From assembly GCA_026391835.1 (NCBI GenBank), contig JAPLDF010000060.1:61109-125108 (forward strand): 64,000 bases of DNA. Reading direction: 5' to 3'. The DNA is from Bacteroidota bacterium (GTDB lineage Bacteria > Bacteroidota > Bacteroidia > Bacteroidales > FEN-979). Positions within the stretch are counted from its first letter, which is position 1. Each line of letters opens with the position of its first letter. The position numbers were made by a program, and so were the translations under genes. The notes beneath the pieces were generated by a model. That model ran no database searches, was not told the DNA's origin, and saw only the letters and a list, made by a program, of their open reading frames with translations. Positions 28,189 to 36,439 of this stretch are shown here, one piece after another.

Positions 28189-28461
28189 TTATTTGGCAGC
28201 GGCGTTTCTGTCGATATGCTTTTGGTATTTGCTTTTGAATTTATCGATGCGTCCTGCGGTATCAACCAATTTCATTTTACCAGTATAGAAAGGATGCGAG
28301 GTATGAGAAATTTCCAATTTAATTAATGGATACTCAATACCATCTTCCATAACGATGGTTTCCTTTGTTTTTACAGTCGATTTCGAAATAAAAGTGTATT
28401 CATTTGACATATCTTTGAATACGACCAGTCTGTAATCTTTGGGATGGATATCTTTTTTCAT
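28189..28461 (-). CDS. rpmE2: 50S ribosomal protein L31 type B
   Basis: Ribosomal protein of 90 residues with the type B start [19 protein letters not shown] and the family stretch [21 protein letters not shown]. It has no Cys residues, so it is the zinc-independent form; in many bacteria this form replaces the zinc-binding L31 when zinc is scarce, while in Bacteroidetes it is commonly the only copy. It stands alone between its own canonical promoter and a strong terminator. Confidence 0.95.
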   Translation of the reverse strand: MKKDIHPKDYRLVVFKDMSNEYTFISKSTVKTKETIVMEDGIEYPLIKLEISHTSHPFYTGKMKLVDTAGRIDKFKSKYQKHIDRNAAAK

Positions 28462-28487
28462 TGCAATGTGGTATTTTTATGAGGGTG

Positions 28488-28518
28488 CAAAATTAATGAT
28501 TATAAATTGATTTCCAAA
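28488..28518 (-). promoter_or_regulatory. Canonical Bacteroidetes promoter for rpmE2
   Basis: On the minus strand: TTTG (28515-28518), a 19-base spacer, then TAATTTTG (28488-28495). Both boxes and the spacing match the phylum consensus. Start near 28483, leader about 22 bases. Confidence 0.78.
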
Positions 28519-28530
28519 GAATTTTTATCA

Positions 28531-29577
28531 TCAGAATGAAGAAAGTAAAAACTCCATTGTATCCAGGTGATCTGCATAATCCCATAAAGCCGGATTCTGC
28601 CCTTCGCCGGGAGGGACAGTTTTGAATGGCAGCCTCATATTGCTGACGACACATTGAACCGCCTCACTGCTTTCCGCGATGGCCACAGCGACCTTATCCG
28701 GCACTGAATAGTATTCGTAATTCAGCAACCCAATCCTGGATGAAATGGACTGGTCTTCTTTTAACATCAGGAAGCCGGCATCGATGAAAGGTACCTGGCT
28801 AACCAGGAAAATCGATTTGTTATAGTCATAGTTGTTGCGATATTTATGATGATCGGCATAGAAACCATATTTGCCAAGCGCTTCAATGAGGGAGGAAAAA
28901 TCATATCCATCGGGTACGTATATCTTTGAAATACTCCGGCATCCCATTCCGAAAAAAAGCATGATATCATCTGCAAGGTGCTGCAAATCAATCATACTTT
29001 CGTTGCCATCCAGCACTGCAATACTGTTCCTGCTCTTCCGGATGATATGGGGATACCTGCCAAAGTAAAATTCAAAATACCGGGAAGTATTCGTGCTCCC
29101 TGTTGCTATGATGGCATCAAAGTGTTCCAGTTTTCCACTGGTAAAGGTTATATATTCCTGCCATTCAGGCATATGACCGGTTAGTATCGTGGCCATGGCA
29201 GGTAAAAGCTGGTCGTCGGAGGAGGACAATTTTGCTACAATTTTATTTCCGGAGATCAACACGCAGAGGAAATCATGAAACCCGACAGCCGGGATATTTC
29301 CAGCCATCACCACACCAATTCTTTTTTGAGTATGTGCCTGTTCTAACCTTCCTGCGTAAGGGGCCAACCATGCGGATAAATTTTCGGGGGACAATGCCTT
29401 GCCCAGGTTGTTCAGTGCAATCCTGACCAGTTCGGGTGTTAACCAAGGGTTGCGTGCAAAAGCAATCTTTGAAGCACCGGCAAGTGCAGACAAACCGGGA
29501 TCGGCCAAGGTTTCATGGTACGAACGCAGTCTCTCTCCAAGAATTTCAAACGATTTGATACGGTCGGCCAGATTCAT
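28531..29577 (-). CDS. Acyl-CoA reductase (LuxC-like)
   Basis: The 348 residues belong to the aldehyde-dehydrogenase-like LuxC family, which reduces acyl-CoA or acyl-enzyme to an aldehyde with NADPH. Seen are the nucleotide-binding region GVVMAGNIPAVGFHDFL (about 92-108), IIATGSTNTSRYFEFYFG, and the expected catalytic Cys in FFGMGCRSISKIYVP (about residue 220). There are no lux genes or fatty-acid reductase partners nearby. In Bacteroidetes this gene is often found near core genes; the physiological substrate is unknown. It is transcribed from an unusual palindromic promoter shared with the divergent exported-protein gene. Confidence 0.82.
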   Translation of the reverse strand: MNLADRIKSFEILGERLRSYHETLADPGLSALAGASKIAFARNPWLTPELVRIALNNLGKALSPENLSAWLAPYAGRLEQAHTQKRIGVVMAGNIPAVGFHDFLCVLISGNKIVAKLSSSDDQLLPAMATILTGHMPEWQEYITFTSGKLEHFDAIIATGSTNTSRYFEFYFGRYPHIIRKSRNSIAVLDGNESMIDLQHLADDIMLFFGMGCRSISKIYVPDGYDFSSLIEALGKYGFYADHHKYRNNYDYNKSIFLVSQVPFIDAGFLMLKEDQSISSRIGLLNYEYYSVPDKVAVAIAESSEAVQCVVSNMRLPFKTVPPGEGQNPALWDYADHLDTMEFLLSSF

Positions 29578-29591
29578 GAGGTGTTTTTTGG

Positions 29592-29609
29592 CAAAGGTAG
29601 CTACCTTTG
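29592..29609. promoter_or_regulatory. Divergent promoter in one perfect 18-base palindrome
   Basis: CAAAGGTAGCTACCTTTG reads the same on both strands. It contains a TACCTTTG -7 element on the plus strand (29602-29609) and an identical one on the minus strand (29592-29599), separated by two bases. The minus-strand start would be about 10 bases before the acyl-CoA reductase ATG and the plus-strand start about 40 bases before the ATG at 29654. The two promoters cannot be occupied at once. Confidence 0.6.
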
Positions 29610-29653
29610 CGGAGCTGTTCAGCCAAATATTTCATATTCAAACCAATTTTCGG

Positions 29654-30559
29654 ATGGCCTTCAGATTTCTCCTGTTCACCGTATTGCTTTTCATAGTCCC
29701 CGGAAAATACATTTCAGCACAAAGGTTCCAAAGCCTTCGCCAGGCAGAAGATACGCTTAGTGCAGTAGTGGCATCTCTAAACAAAGCAACTGACGACAGT
29801 TCAAAGAGTGCATTCAACCAGGTTTTTCTCAATGATCTTGCCGATGCGCTGAAGCTCCCTGCAGCGGATACATATCCATTTGAATCGTTGAAGACACTTG
29901 TTAAAATAGCTTCGCCTGACAACAAATTCCGGATTTTTCACTGGAACCTGCCTTACGGAAACGGCAACAACCGGTACTATGGATTTATTAAAATGATTGG
30001 CGAGGAGCCACCGTTGGTTTACCCCTTGAATGATATTTCGGATTCACTGCCTTCGCCGGATACGATGTTCCTTGACAACATGCATTGGCCGGGAGCCCTG
30101 TATTATAAGGTAATCCCGGTTGAAACGGCATCGGGGCAAATGGCGTACACGCTTCTTGGCTGGGCAGGCAGGAACACCGCGATTACCCAAAAAGTGATCG
30201 AGGTGCTTTTTTTTGATGATCTTAAAAGGCCGCATTTCGGATATAAACTATTTCCAGGCTACCTGGGAGGCAACATGACGCGGATTATATTTAAATTCGC
30301 TGCTACCACAACAATGTCATTAAAGTTTGAAAAAATTCAGATGGAGGCAGGCAAGAGATGGAACAGCAAAAAGCGGGAATTTGATTATAACAAAGTCGAT
30401 ACCCGGGTGATCGTTTTTGACAGGATGGGCCCTCTCGATCCGCAACTGGAGGGGCAGTTCAAATTTTATGTTCCTTCGGGAGACATTTTCGACTGCTTTG
30501 CATTTCAGGAAAATCACTGGATTTTCAAAGCCGGGGTTGACTCAAGAAAGAAAAAATAG
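29654..30559 (+). CDS. Exported protein of unknown function
   Basis: Protein of 301 residues with a clear signal peptide (MAFRFLLFTVLLFIVPGKYISA, cut near residue 22). The start at 29654 is chosen because it gives this signal peptide and lies downstream of the divergent promoter; longer in-frame starts would overlap the divergent reductase. The mature protein has no membrane helix or lipobox. It is rich in aromatic residues, with stretches such as FRIFHWNLPYGNGNNRYYGFI and LLGWAGRN, and ends in a basic tail. I do not recognise a characterised family; it resembles hypothetical periplasmic proteins of Bacteroidetes. Role unknown. Confidence 0.72.
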   Translation: MAFRFLLFTVLLFIVPGKYISAQRFQSLRQAEDTLSAVVASLNKATDDSSKSAFNQVFLNDLADALKLPAADTYPFESLKTLVKIASPDNKFRIFHWNLPYGNGNNRYYGFIKMIGEEPPLVYPLNDISDSLPSPDTMFLDNMHWPGALYYKVIPVETASGQMAYTLLGWAGRNTAITQKVIEVLFFDDLKRPHFGYKLFPGYLGGNMTRIIFKFAATTTMSLKFEKIQMEAGKRWNSKKREFDYNKVDTRVIVFDRMGPLDPQLEGQFKFYVPSGDIFDCFAFQENHWIFKAGVDSRKKK

Positions 30560-30663
30560 TTTTTTATTTTTTTTTAAATTTCGATTAAATTTATTTACTT
30601 TGTTTTCTTAATATTGCAGTACTAAAAACATACACTGCTTATATAATTTTAAACCTTGATTTT

Positions 30664-31734
30664 ATGAAAAAGCACAACTTTAACGCAGGTCCCTCCATTC
30701 TTCCCCGCATCGCCGTTGAAAACTCAGCTAAGGCTATCCTGGACCTAAATGGCATTGGTTTATCACTGCTTGAGATTTCGCACAGAAGCAAAGATTTCCA
30801 GGCGATTCTTGATGAAACCGTAGCCCTCTTCAATGAACTTCTTGAAATTCCGGCCGGGTACCAGGTGATCTTTCTCGGAGGTGGAGCCAGTCTTCAATTT
30901 TGCATGATCCCCTACAATTTTCTTAACAAGAAGGCTGCCTATCTCGAAACAGGTGTCTGGGCCCAGAAGGCCATCAAAGAAGCCAAGTTCTTTGGCGAAG
31001 TTGACGTTGTCGGCTCATCGGCTGATAAAAATTTCTGCTACATTCCCACCGGATACACCATCCCTGCCGATGCTGATTATTTTCATATCACAACCAACAA
31101 TACCATTTACGGCTCCGAAATCCGCCAGGATATGAAGAGCCCGGTTCCTATGATCGCCGACATGTCATCAGATATCCTCAGTCGCCCGGTCGATGTTTCC
31201 AAATATGCCATGATTTACGGCGGTGCCCAGAAAAACCTCGGTCCTGCAGGCGTCACCTTCGTGATCATCAAGGAAGACCTGCTCAAAAAGGCAGATCGGA
31301 AAATACCTACCATGCTCAACTATTCCACACATACAAAGGAACCTTCACTTTACAATACACCACCGGTATTTGCCATCTATACCTGTCTTGAAACACTGCG
31401 CTGGATCAAGAGCCTTGGCGGTGTCAAGGTCGTGGAAGCGATGAATATCAAAAAGGCCAACCTGCTTTATGATGCCATCGACAACAGCAAAATGTTTGTT
31501 GGTACCGTTGCCAAAGAGAGCCGCTCGCTGATGAATATCTGCTTTGTCATGAAAGAGCAGTACAAGGACAAGGAGGATGGTTTTATGGAATTCTCAAAAA
31601 CCAAGGGCATGATCGGGATTAAGGGACACAGGTCGGTTGGCGGATTCAGGGCGTCTGTTTACAACGCAATGCCAATAGAAAGTGTCCAGGCACTGGTTGA
31701 TGCCATGCATGAATTTGAAGCTGCAAACGCATAA
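30664..31734 (+). CDS. serC: Phosphoserine aminotransferase
   Basis: PLP enzyme converting 3-phosphohydroxypyruvate and glutamate to phosphoserine. The 356 residues begin [13 protein letters not shown], contain [10 protein letters not shown] (the PLP-phosphate turn) and the Schiff-base Lys in [12 protein letters not shown] (about residue 193), and end with [12 protein letters not shown], which binds substrate. serA follows after 53 bases, with a hairpin between. The two catalyse consecutive steps, in reverse order to their gene order. Confidence 0.96.
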   Translation: MKKHNFNAGPSILPRIAVENSAKAILDLNGIGLSLLEISHRSKDFQAILDETVALFNELLEIPAGYQVIFLGGGASLQFCMIPYNFLNKKAAYLETGVWAQKAIKEAKFFGEVDVVGSSADKNFCYIPTGYTIPADADYFHITTNNTIYGSEIRQDMKSPVPMIADMSSDILSRPVDVSKYAMIYGGAQKNLGPAGVTFVIIKEDLLKKADRKIPTMLNYSTHTKEPSLYNTPPVFAIYTCLETLRWIKSLGGVKVVEAMNIKKANLLYDAIDNSKMFVGTVAKESRSLMNICFVMKEQYKDKEDGFMEFSKTKGMIGIKGHRSVGGFRASVYNAMPIESVQALVDAMHEFEAANA

Positions 31735-31746
31735 GTAAAAATTCCA

Positions 31747-31767
31747 GGGCATCCGTAGCGGATGCCC
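31747..31767 (+). other. Hairpin between serC and serA
   Basis: Perfect 8-base stem GGGCATCC / GGATGCCC with a 5-base loop GTAGC, 12 bases after the serC stop codon and 20 before the serA start. It is followed by TTCC and then A-rich sequence, so it lacks a proper T run and is not a normal terminator. It could stabilise the serC mRNA end or attenuate serA. Confidence 0.6.
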
Positions 31768-31787
31768 TTCCTAAAAAGACTAAAAAT

Positions 31788-32711
31788 ATGACAAAAGTAT
31801 TGGTTGCTACAGATAAGCCATTTGCCCCGGCTGCAGTAAAAGGTATCCGCAAGGTAGTTGAAGATGCCGGTTTTGAACTGGCTCTGCTGGAGGGGTATAC
31901 CAGCCAGGACGATTTTATCAAAGCAGTTGCAGACGTTGATGCGGTCATCATCCGCAGCGACAAGGCTGACAGCGCTGTGATCGGTGCCGGCACCAAACTG
32001 AAGATTATTGTGCGTGCCGGTGCGGGGTACGATAATATCGACTTGCAGGCAGCCACCGCAAAAGGAGTTGTTGCAATGAACACCCCCGGCCAGAACTCCA
32101 ATGCCGTAGCGGAACTGGCACTTGGCATGATGGTCTATTACGCCCGTGGCTTCTTCAATGGTAAATCGGGGAGCGAACTGATGGGGAAAAAGCTAGGTAT
32201 CCATGCTTATGGCTTTGTTGGTAAAAATGTGGCCCGTATTGCCAAAGGATTTGGTATGGAGGTTTATGCATTCGATCCATTCATTTCCCGCCAGGAAATC
32301 GAGAAGGACGGTGTGAAATGGATCGGGACCGTGGAAGAATTGTACAGCACCTGCCATTTTATATCACTGCACATTCCTGCAAACAGCCAGACCAAACTTT
32401 CGGTTAATTTTGCACTGCTTTCGCGGATGCCAATTCCTGCATGCCTTGTGAATACTGCAAGAGCTGAAGTCATCCATGAAGCCGACCTGTTGAAGATGTT
32501 CCAGGAACGAAAGGATTTTGCTTACCTGACCGATGTTGAGCCGACGAATAAAAGTGACATAGAAGCCGGCTTTAAAGCCAAATTCTTCTGTACCCCGAAA
32601 AAAATGGGAGCCCAGACCGAAGAGGCGAATATCAACGCCGGTATCGCTGCAGCAAGGCAAATCGTAGGCTTCATCAAAGAAGGAGATAAAACATTTCAGG
32701 TTAATAAATAA
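31788..32711 (+). CDS. serA: D-3-phosphoglycerate dehydrogenase, short form
   Basis: Oxidises 3-phosphoglycerate in the first step of serine synthesis. The 307 residues have the substrate and nucleotide domains but no C-terminal ACT or ASB domain, so feedback by serine through those domains is absent. NTPGQNSNAVAEL and NTARAEVI (catalytic Arg) are clear. Two core positions are unusual: the NAD turn reads HAYGFVG where most members have GxGxxG, and the region that normally reads TPHxG reads TPKKMGAQT, with Lys in place of the catalytic His. I recall the same changes in Bacteroides SerA, so they look like a lineage form rather than damage. Confidence 0.9.
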   Translation: MTKVLVATDKPFAPAAVKGIRKVVEDAGFELALLEGYTSQDDFIKAVADVDAVIIRSDKADSAVIGAGTKLKIIVRAGAGYDNIDLQAATAKGVVAMNTPGQNSNAVAELALGMMVYYARGFFNGKSGSELMGKKLGIHAYGFVGKNVARIAKGFGMEVYAFDPFISRQEIEKDGVKWIGTVEELYSTCHFISLHIPANSQTKLSVNFALLSRMPIPACLVNTARAEVIHEADLLKMFQERKDFAYLTDVEPTNKSDIEAGFKAKFFCTPKKMGAQTEEANINAGIAAARQIVGFIKEGDKTFQVNK

Positions 32712-32793
32712 CACAGCGGTGTAATTTTTTACTATCATTGCACTAACAATCATTGATCTTCGTTCACCTTAAATATCATTAAAGAGCTAAACC

Positions 32794-33219
32794 ATGGAAA
32801 ACGAACACGAAAGACCTACTACTTTCTTTAGGTTTGAAGATCTTAGAATCTACCATAAGGCTCTTGAATACGTCGATTGGGTGTATTTAATGGCCAAAAA
32901 CACAAAAGATGATTCCTTTATGAAATCGTTTTTTGACCGGTTTATTACCTCTGCAAACGGAATTCCTTTAAACATCGCTGAAGGTTCTTCCCGCAATAAA
33001 AGCCAGTTTGTCTATTACCTGAAAATGGCCAAAAGTTCGGTGAGGGAATGCGTGGTATTGTCGACCATCGCCCAAAGTCGCGGTTTTATCAGCGACAGTG
33101 CCTACGACGATTCCAAAAACCGCCTGATGGAGATGACAAAAATGATCGGGGCCCTCATCGGATCGCTGCAGCGCAGTGTGAAACCAGGCGAACTTGACGA
33201 TGACGACGGCCCGGATTGA
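32794..33219 (+). CDS. Four-helix-bundle protein (23S rRNA intervening-sequence / Avd-like family)
   Basis: Basic-to-acidic helical protein of 141 residues of the S23/Avd family. Signs are FEDLRIYHKALEYVDWVYLMAK, then the family hallmark IPLNIAEGSSRNKSQFVYYL (about 59-78) and SSVRECVVLSTIAQSRG. Homologues are encoded in 23S rRNA intervening sequences, act as accessory proteins of diversity-generating retroelements, or stand alone. Here neither rRNA nor reverse transcriptase is near, so it is the stand-alone kind, with an acidic tail (ELDDDDGPD). It sits between serA and the DUF1015 gene, which are usually close neighbours in Bacteroidetes. Role unknown; nucleic-acid binding is the general expectation. 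Confidence 0.85.
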   Translation: MENEHERPTTFFRFEDLRIYHKALEYVDWVYLMAKNTKDDSFMKSFFDRFITSANGIPLNIAEGSSRNKSQFVYYLKMAKSSVRECVVLSTIAQSRGFISDSAYDDSKNRLMEMTKMIGALIGSLQRSVKPGELDDDDGPD

Positions 33220-33286
33220 TTTCAACCTTCACCCCTGCCCCGTGCAAATGCTTTTCATTAACTAAGATCATTAACTAACTGTTGGT

Positions 33287-34534
33287 ATGGCAATTCTTAA
33301 ACCTTTCAAAGGGCTGAGGCCCCCTGTTGCAATAGCAAAGGAGCTGGCTTCAAGACCTTATGATGTACTAAACTCCGACGAAGCCAGGGAAGAAGCAAAA
33401 GGAAATCAATATTCACTCCTGCATATCATCAAGCCTGAAATCGATCTGCCGGCATCGGTGGATATCCATTCACAGCCTGTATATGACAAAGCCAGGGAAA
33501 ATTTTGAACTGTTCAAAGGCAAAGGGTGGCTGATACCGGATGCGAAGGATCTGCTCTACATCTATGCCCAGACAATGAATGGCAAAACCCAGTATGGTCT
33601 TGTGGGATGCGCCGGGGTTGCAGATTACCTGAATGGTATTATTAAAAAACATGAATTGACCCGCAAGGACAAGGAGGAAGACCGCATGAAGCATGTGCGC
33701 ATTACCAATGCGAACATGGAGCCTGTTTTCTTTACTTACCCTGCTGTTGCCGCAATTGACGAGATTGTTGCAAATTTTGTCAAAATTCACAAACCGGAAT
33801 ATGATTTTATCGCCGATGATGGCGTAGGCCACCATTTCTGGGTGATCAATGAACAGGAAATTATCAGCAAACTTGTTGAATTGTTTGCCCTGGTTCCGTT
33901 CACCTATGTCGCTGACGGGCATCACCGTACGGCCGCCGCAGCACTTGTGGGCAATGAGAAGAAACTCAACAATCCCGGTCACAACGGAACCGAAGAGTAC
34001 AACTTCTTTCTGGCAGTTCATTTCCCTGATAACCAGCTTTCGATCATCGATTACAACCGGGTGGTGAAGGACCTGAATGGATTATCGGATGAGGATTTCC
34101 TGAAAAAACTCGAAGCCGTCTTCACCATTGAAAAGAAAGGCACCGAAATTTACAAACCTGTTGCCCTGCATAACTTCGGCTTGTACCTTGCCGGCACATG
34201 GTACTCCATGACTGCAAAAGGCGGAACATTCAACGATGCCGATCCGATCGGGGTTCTTGATGTTACGATCCTGTCGCGTTTGGTTTTGGACAACATTCTG
34301 GGAATTACCGATCTCAGGACTTCAACGCGGATTGATTTCATCGGTGGCATCCGTGGCCTTGGGGAGTTGGAACGGCGGGTTGATGGCGGTGAAATGAAAG
34401 CTGCCTTTGCACTCTACCCGGTATCGATGAAGCAATTGATCGATATTGCCGATTCAGGCAACATCATGCCCCCTAAAACCACCTGGTTCGAACCAAAACT
34501 GCGTTCAGGGCTGGTTGTCCATGAACTGGATTAG
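33287..34534 (+). CDS. DUF1015 family protein
   Basis: The 415 residues show the DUF1015 pattern: LKPFKGLRPP near the start, ASRPYDVLNSDEAREEA, and in the middle the motif TYVADGHHRTAAAAL (about 205-219). The DGHHR motif recalls ParB/sulfiredoxin-like proteins, a fold that includes free-serine kinases (SerK, SbnI). No function for DUF1015 itself is firmly known to me. Its regular place after serC-serA suggests a job in serine or phosphoserine metabolism, possibly kinase-like, as inference. No serB is in this window. It ends 3 bases from the convergent LTA-synthase-like gene. Confidence 0.88.
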   Translation: MAILKPFKGLRPPVAIAKELASRPYDVLNSDEAREEAKGNQYSLLHIIKPEIDLPASVDIHSQPVYDKARENFELFKGKGWLIPDAKDLLYIYAQTMNGKTQYGLVGCAGVADYLNGIIKKHELTRKDKEEDRMKHVRITNANMEPVFFTYPAVAAIDEIVANFVKIHKPEYDFIADDGVGHHFWVINEQEIISKLVELFALVPFTYVADGHHRTAAAALVGNEKKLNNPGHNGTEEYNFFLAVHFPDNQLSIIDYNRVVKDLNGLSDEDFLKKLEAVFTIEKKGTEIYKPVALHNFGLYLAGTWYSMTAKGGTFNDADPIGVLDVTILSRLVLDNILGITDLRTSTRIDFIGGIRGLGELERRVDGGEMKAAFALYPVSMKQLIDIADSGNIMPPKTTWFEPKLRSGLVVHELD

Positions 34535-34537
34535 CGG

Positions 34538-36394
34538 TTAGTTGTTCATATATTCTCCAAAGACAGTCTGAAGATAGGCCTTTCCCTCCTGCCTGATTGA
34601 ATCTGCAAGTTTTGGATCCGTCCACCAATAGTAAAAATTTGGTCCTTTGTCAAAGGTAAAGTAACCGTATGGCCTGATCCATCCCACGCCATCTTCGGTT
34701 GTATAATAGGCAAATTCGGGAGAAGACCGGTTGAAAAGATCTTTACTGTAATGAAAATCGCCAGCCGGCAAGGCCAGTTGCCCAAGCAGCGTTGCTGCAA
34801 TGTCGTGCTGGTTGCCCAGTTTGTGGCAAATGGTTCCCTTCAACTCATCTTTGACCACATTCCCATAGAACAACATTGGGATCTTATGATATTCCCTTGA
34901 ATGAGGATGCCAGTTGCGGTATGAATTATGGCTGTGATCGGCAACGATGATGAATAGCGTATTGTCAAACCAGGGTTGCTTCCTTGCGTTGGTAAAAAAT
35001 TCGCCCAGGCAGTGATCGGTATAATAGGCCGCATTGATATAGTCATGCTCGTTGTCCCCCCATTTCAATGGTTTGGGAAATGGCTGATCCCATGGTGAGT
35101 GGGTGCTTAATGTAAAAAGCGCCGCAAAGAACGGCTGCTTCATTTTTCCAATGTCATTCTCCATGTAGGCCAGTGTGTATTCATCGTGGATTCCCAGCTT
35201 TCCCTGGGGAATGCTTTTGGGAAAATTATCGCCTTCCATGATTTTATCAAACCCGTTGAAAATGATATAGCTTTTTATGTTGCCGTAAATCAGCTGTCCT
35301 CCGAAATAGAACGACGAACCATACCCGTTTTTTTCAAGCACTTTGACAATACTCGGCAATTTGACAAATTTATCGGGCTGAACCGTGATTGAACTTACCG
35401 GGTGGGCCGGGAACCCCCCGAAAATGGAGGCCATTCCCTGTTCTGAACGTGATCCTGAAGCATAGACCTGGTCGAACAATATTCCGTTTTTTTCCAGCTT
35501 TTTAAATTCCGGTGTTATCCCGGGTTCCCCGCCCAGGTCCTCGATTAAATCGGCCGACCAGCTTTCAAGGATCAGCAGGACAATGTTCGGCTTGTTTGTT
35601 TTAAGCACCAACTGTGTCGAATCATTGGTGGTGCGATAAATTTTCTTCATAATCCCGGCGGCAGTAGCCTTATCCATAAACATATAGGGATCGTGGTTGA
35701 AATTCCTGAGGTTTTCAAAAATGCTGATATACAGATTAAATGCATTGTTTACAGAGGCAATGTTCAGGATATTGTGATCGGAGAAATAGGATTCGCTTTG
35801 GTTGATCGGTATTTGCCTTACGCCTCCACGCAATCCAACCACCAACATTCCTGGCACAATTATGGCAAAAAGCGCTGAAAACCACCAATTTCGCCCCACA
35901 TGAACAAGATTCGTGTAAAAAAACCTCAAATAGATAAAAGTGGTTCCTGAAGCAATCAAAAGAAAAACAGCAACTAAAAGAATAAATGTACCTGTCTCGG
36001 CCGAGTTGAAAATCTCCCCGGGGTTGCTGAGATATTTTATCACCTTGTAGGTCAGCTTGGTTTTCCATTCGGCATATATCCCCATTTCACCGGCGGCGGT
36101 GAGGCTGTAACCCGTAATGATGATACCTGCGTATACCTTGTTGATCCAGTTAATCCACCGCGGGCTCCAAACTGATTGAACCACAAGAATTAAGAACGGA
36201 AAGACCATAATATAGCAGGCGGTGGCCAGGTCTAGTTTCAGTGAATAAAAGAACACACCAAGAACTTCGGCAAACCGTATCTTCTCAATGATGATGATAT
36301 TCAGGTAGTAAAGTATGAAAATCAACCTGGCCGCATTGAAAAACAACATCCAGAAAGCCAGCTGCCGGAGAAAGGATAAAACTATTTTTCGCAT
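34538..36394 (-). CDS. LTA synthase / sulfatase family membrane phosphotransferase
   Basis: Membrane enzyme of 618 residues: five N-terminal helices, then an extracytoplasmic alkaline-phosphatase-like domain from about residue 260. Metal and active-site parts are seen in LLILESWSADLI, VADHSHNSYRN and the nucleophile region YASGSRSEQGMASIFGG. Family members transfer glycerol-phosphate-type groups to lipids or glycans. The nucleophile is normally Thr; here Ser (about residue 317, codon 35444-35446) is at that place. The ATG at 36394 is chosen because the canonical promoter at 36409-36439 lies directly upstream; an in-frame ATG at 36428-36430 falls inside that promoter. Target molecule unknown. 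Confidence 0.82.
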   Translation of the reverse strand: MRKIVLSFLRQLAFWMLFFNAARLIFILYYLNIIIIEKIRFAEVLGVFFYSLKLDLATACYIMVFPFLILVVQSVWSPRWINWINKVYAGIIITGYSLTAAGEMGIYAEWKTKLTYKVIKYLSNPGEIFNSAETGTFILLVAVFLLIASGTTFIYLRFFYTNLVHVGRNWWFSALFAIIVPGMLVVGLRGGVRQIPINQSESYFSDHNILNIASVNNAFNLYISIFENLRNFNHDPYMFMDKATAAGIMKKIYRTTNDSTQLVLKTNKPNIVLLILESWSADLIEDLGGEPGITPEFKKLEKNGILFDQVYASGSRSEQGMASIFGGFPAHPVSSITVQPDKFVKLPSIVKVLEKNGYGSSFYFGGQLIYGNIKSYIIFNGFDKIMEGDNFPKSIPQGKLGIHDEYTLAYMENDIGKMKQPFFAALFTLSTHSPWDQPFPKPLKWGDNEHDYINAAYYTDHCLGEFFTNARKQPWFDNTLFIIVADHSHNSYRNWHPHSREYHKIPMLFYGNVVKDELKGTICHKLGNQHDIAATLLGQLALPAGDFHYSKDLFNRSSPEFAYYTTEDGVGWIRPYGYFTFDKGPNFYYWWTDPKLADSIRQEGKAYLQTVFGEYMNN

Positions 36395-36408
36395 AAAGAA
36401 TAAAAATG

Positions 36409-36439
36409 CAAAGGTAAGCCTTAGACCCATTCACTCAAA
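36409..36439 (-). promoter_or_regulatory. Canonical Bacteroidetes promoter for the LTA-synthase-like gene
   Basis: On the minus strand: TTTG (36436-36439), a 19-base spacer, then TACCTTTG (36409-36416). Start near 36404, only about 10 bases before the ATG at 36394. This decides the start codon of that gene. Confidence 0.75.

Noticed and set aside
29399..29653. A longer N-terminus for the exported protein gene
   Set aside because: It would overlap the divergent reductase gene and its promoter, and would bury the signal peptide inside the protein.
32794..33219. A diversity-generating retroelement, suggested by the Avd-like protein
   Set aside because: No reverse transcriptase and no template or variable repeat pair was found in the neighbourhood.
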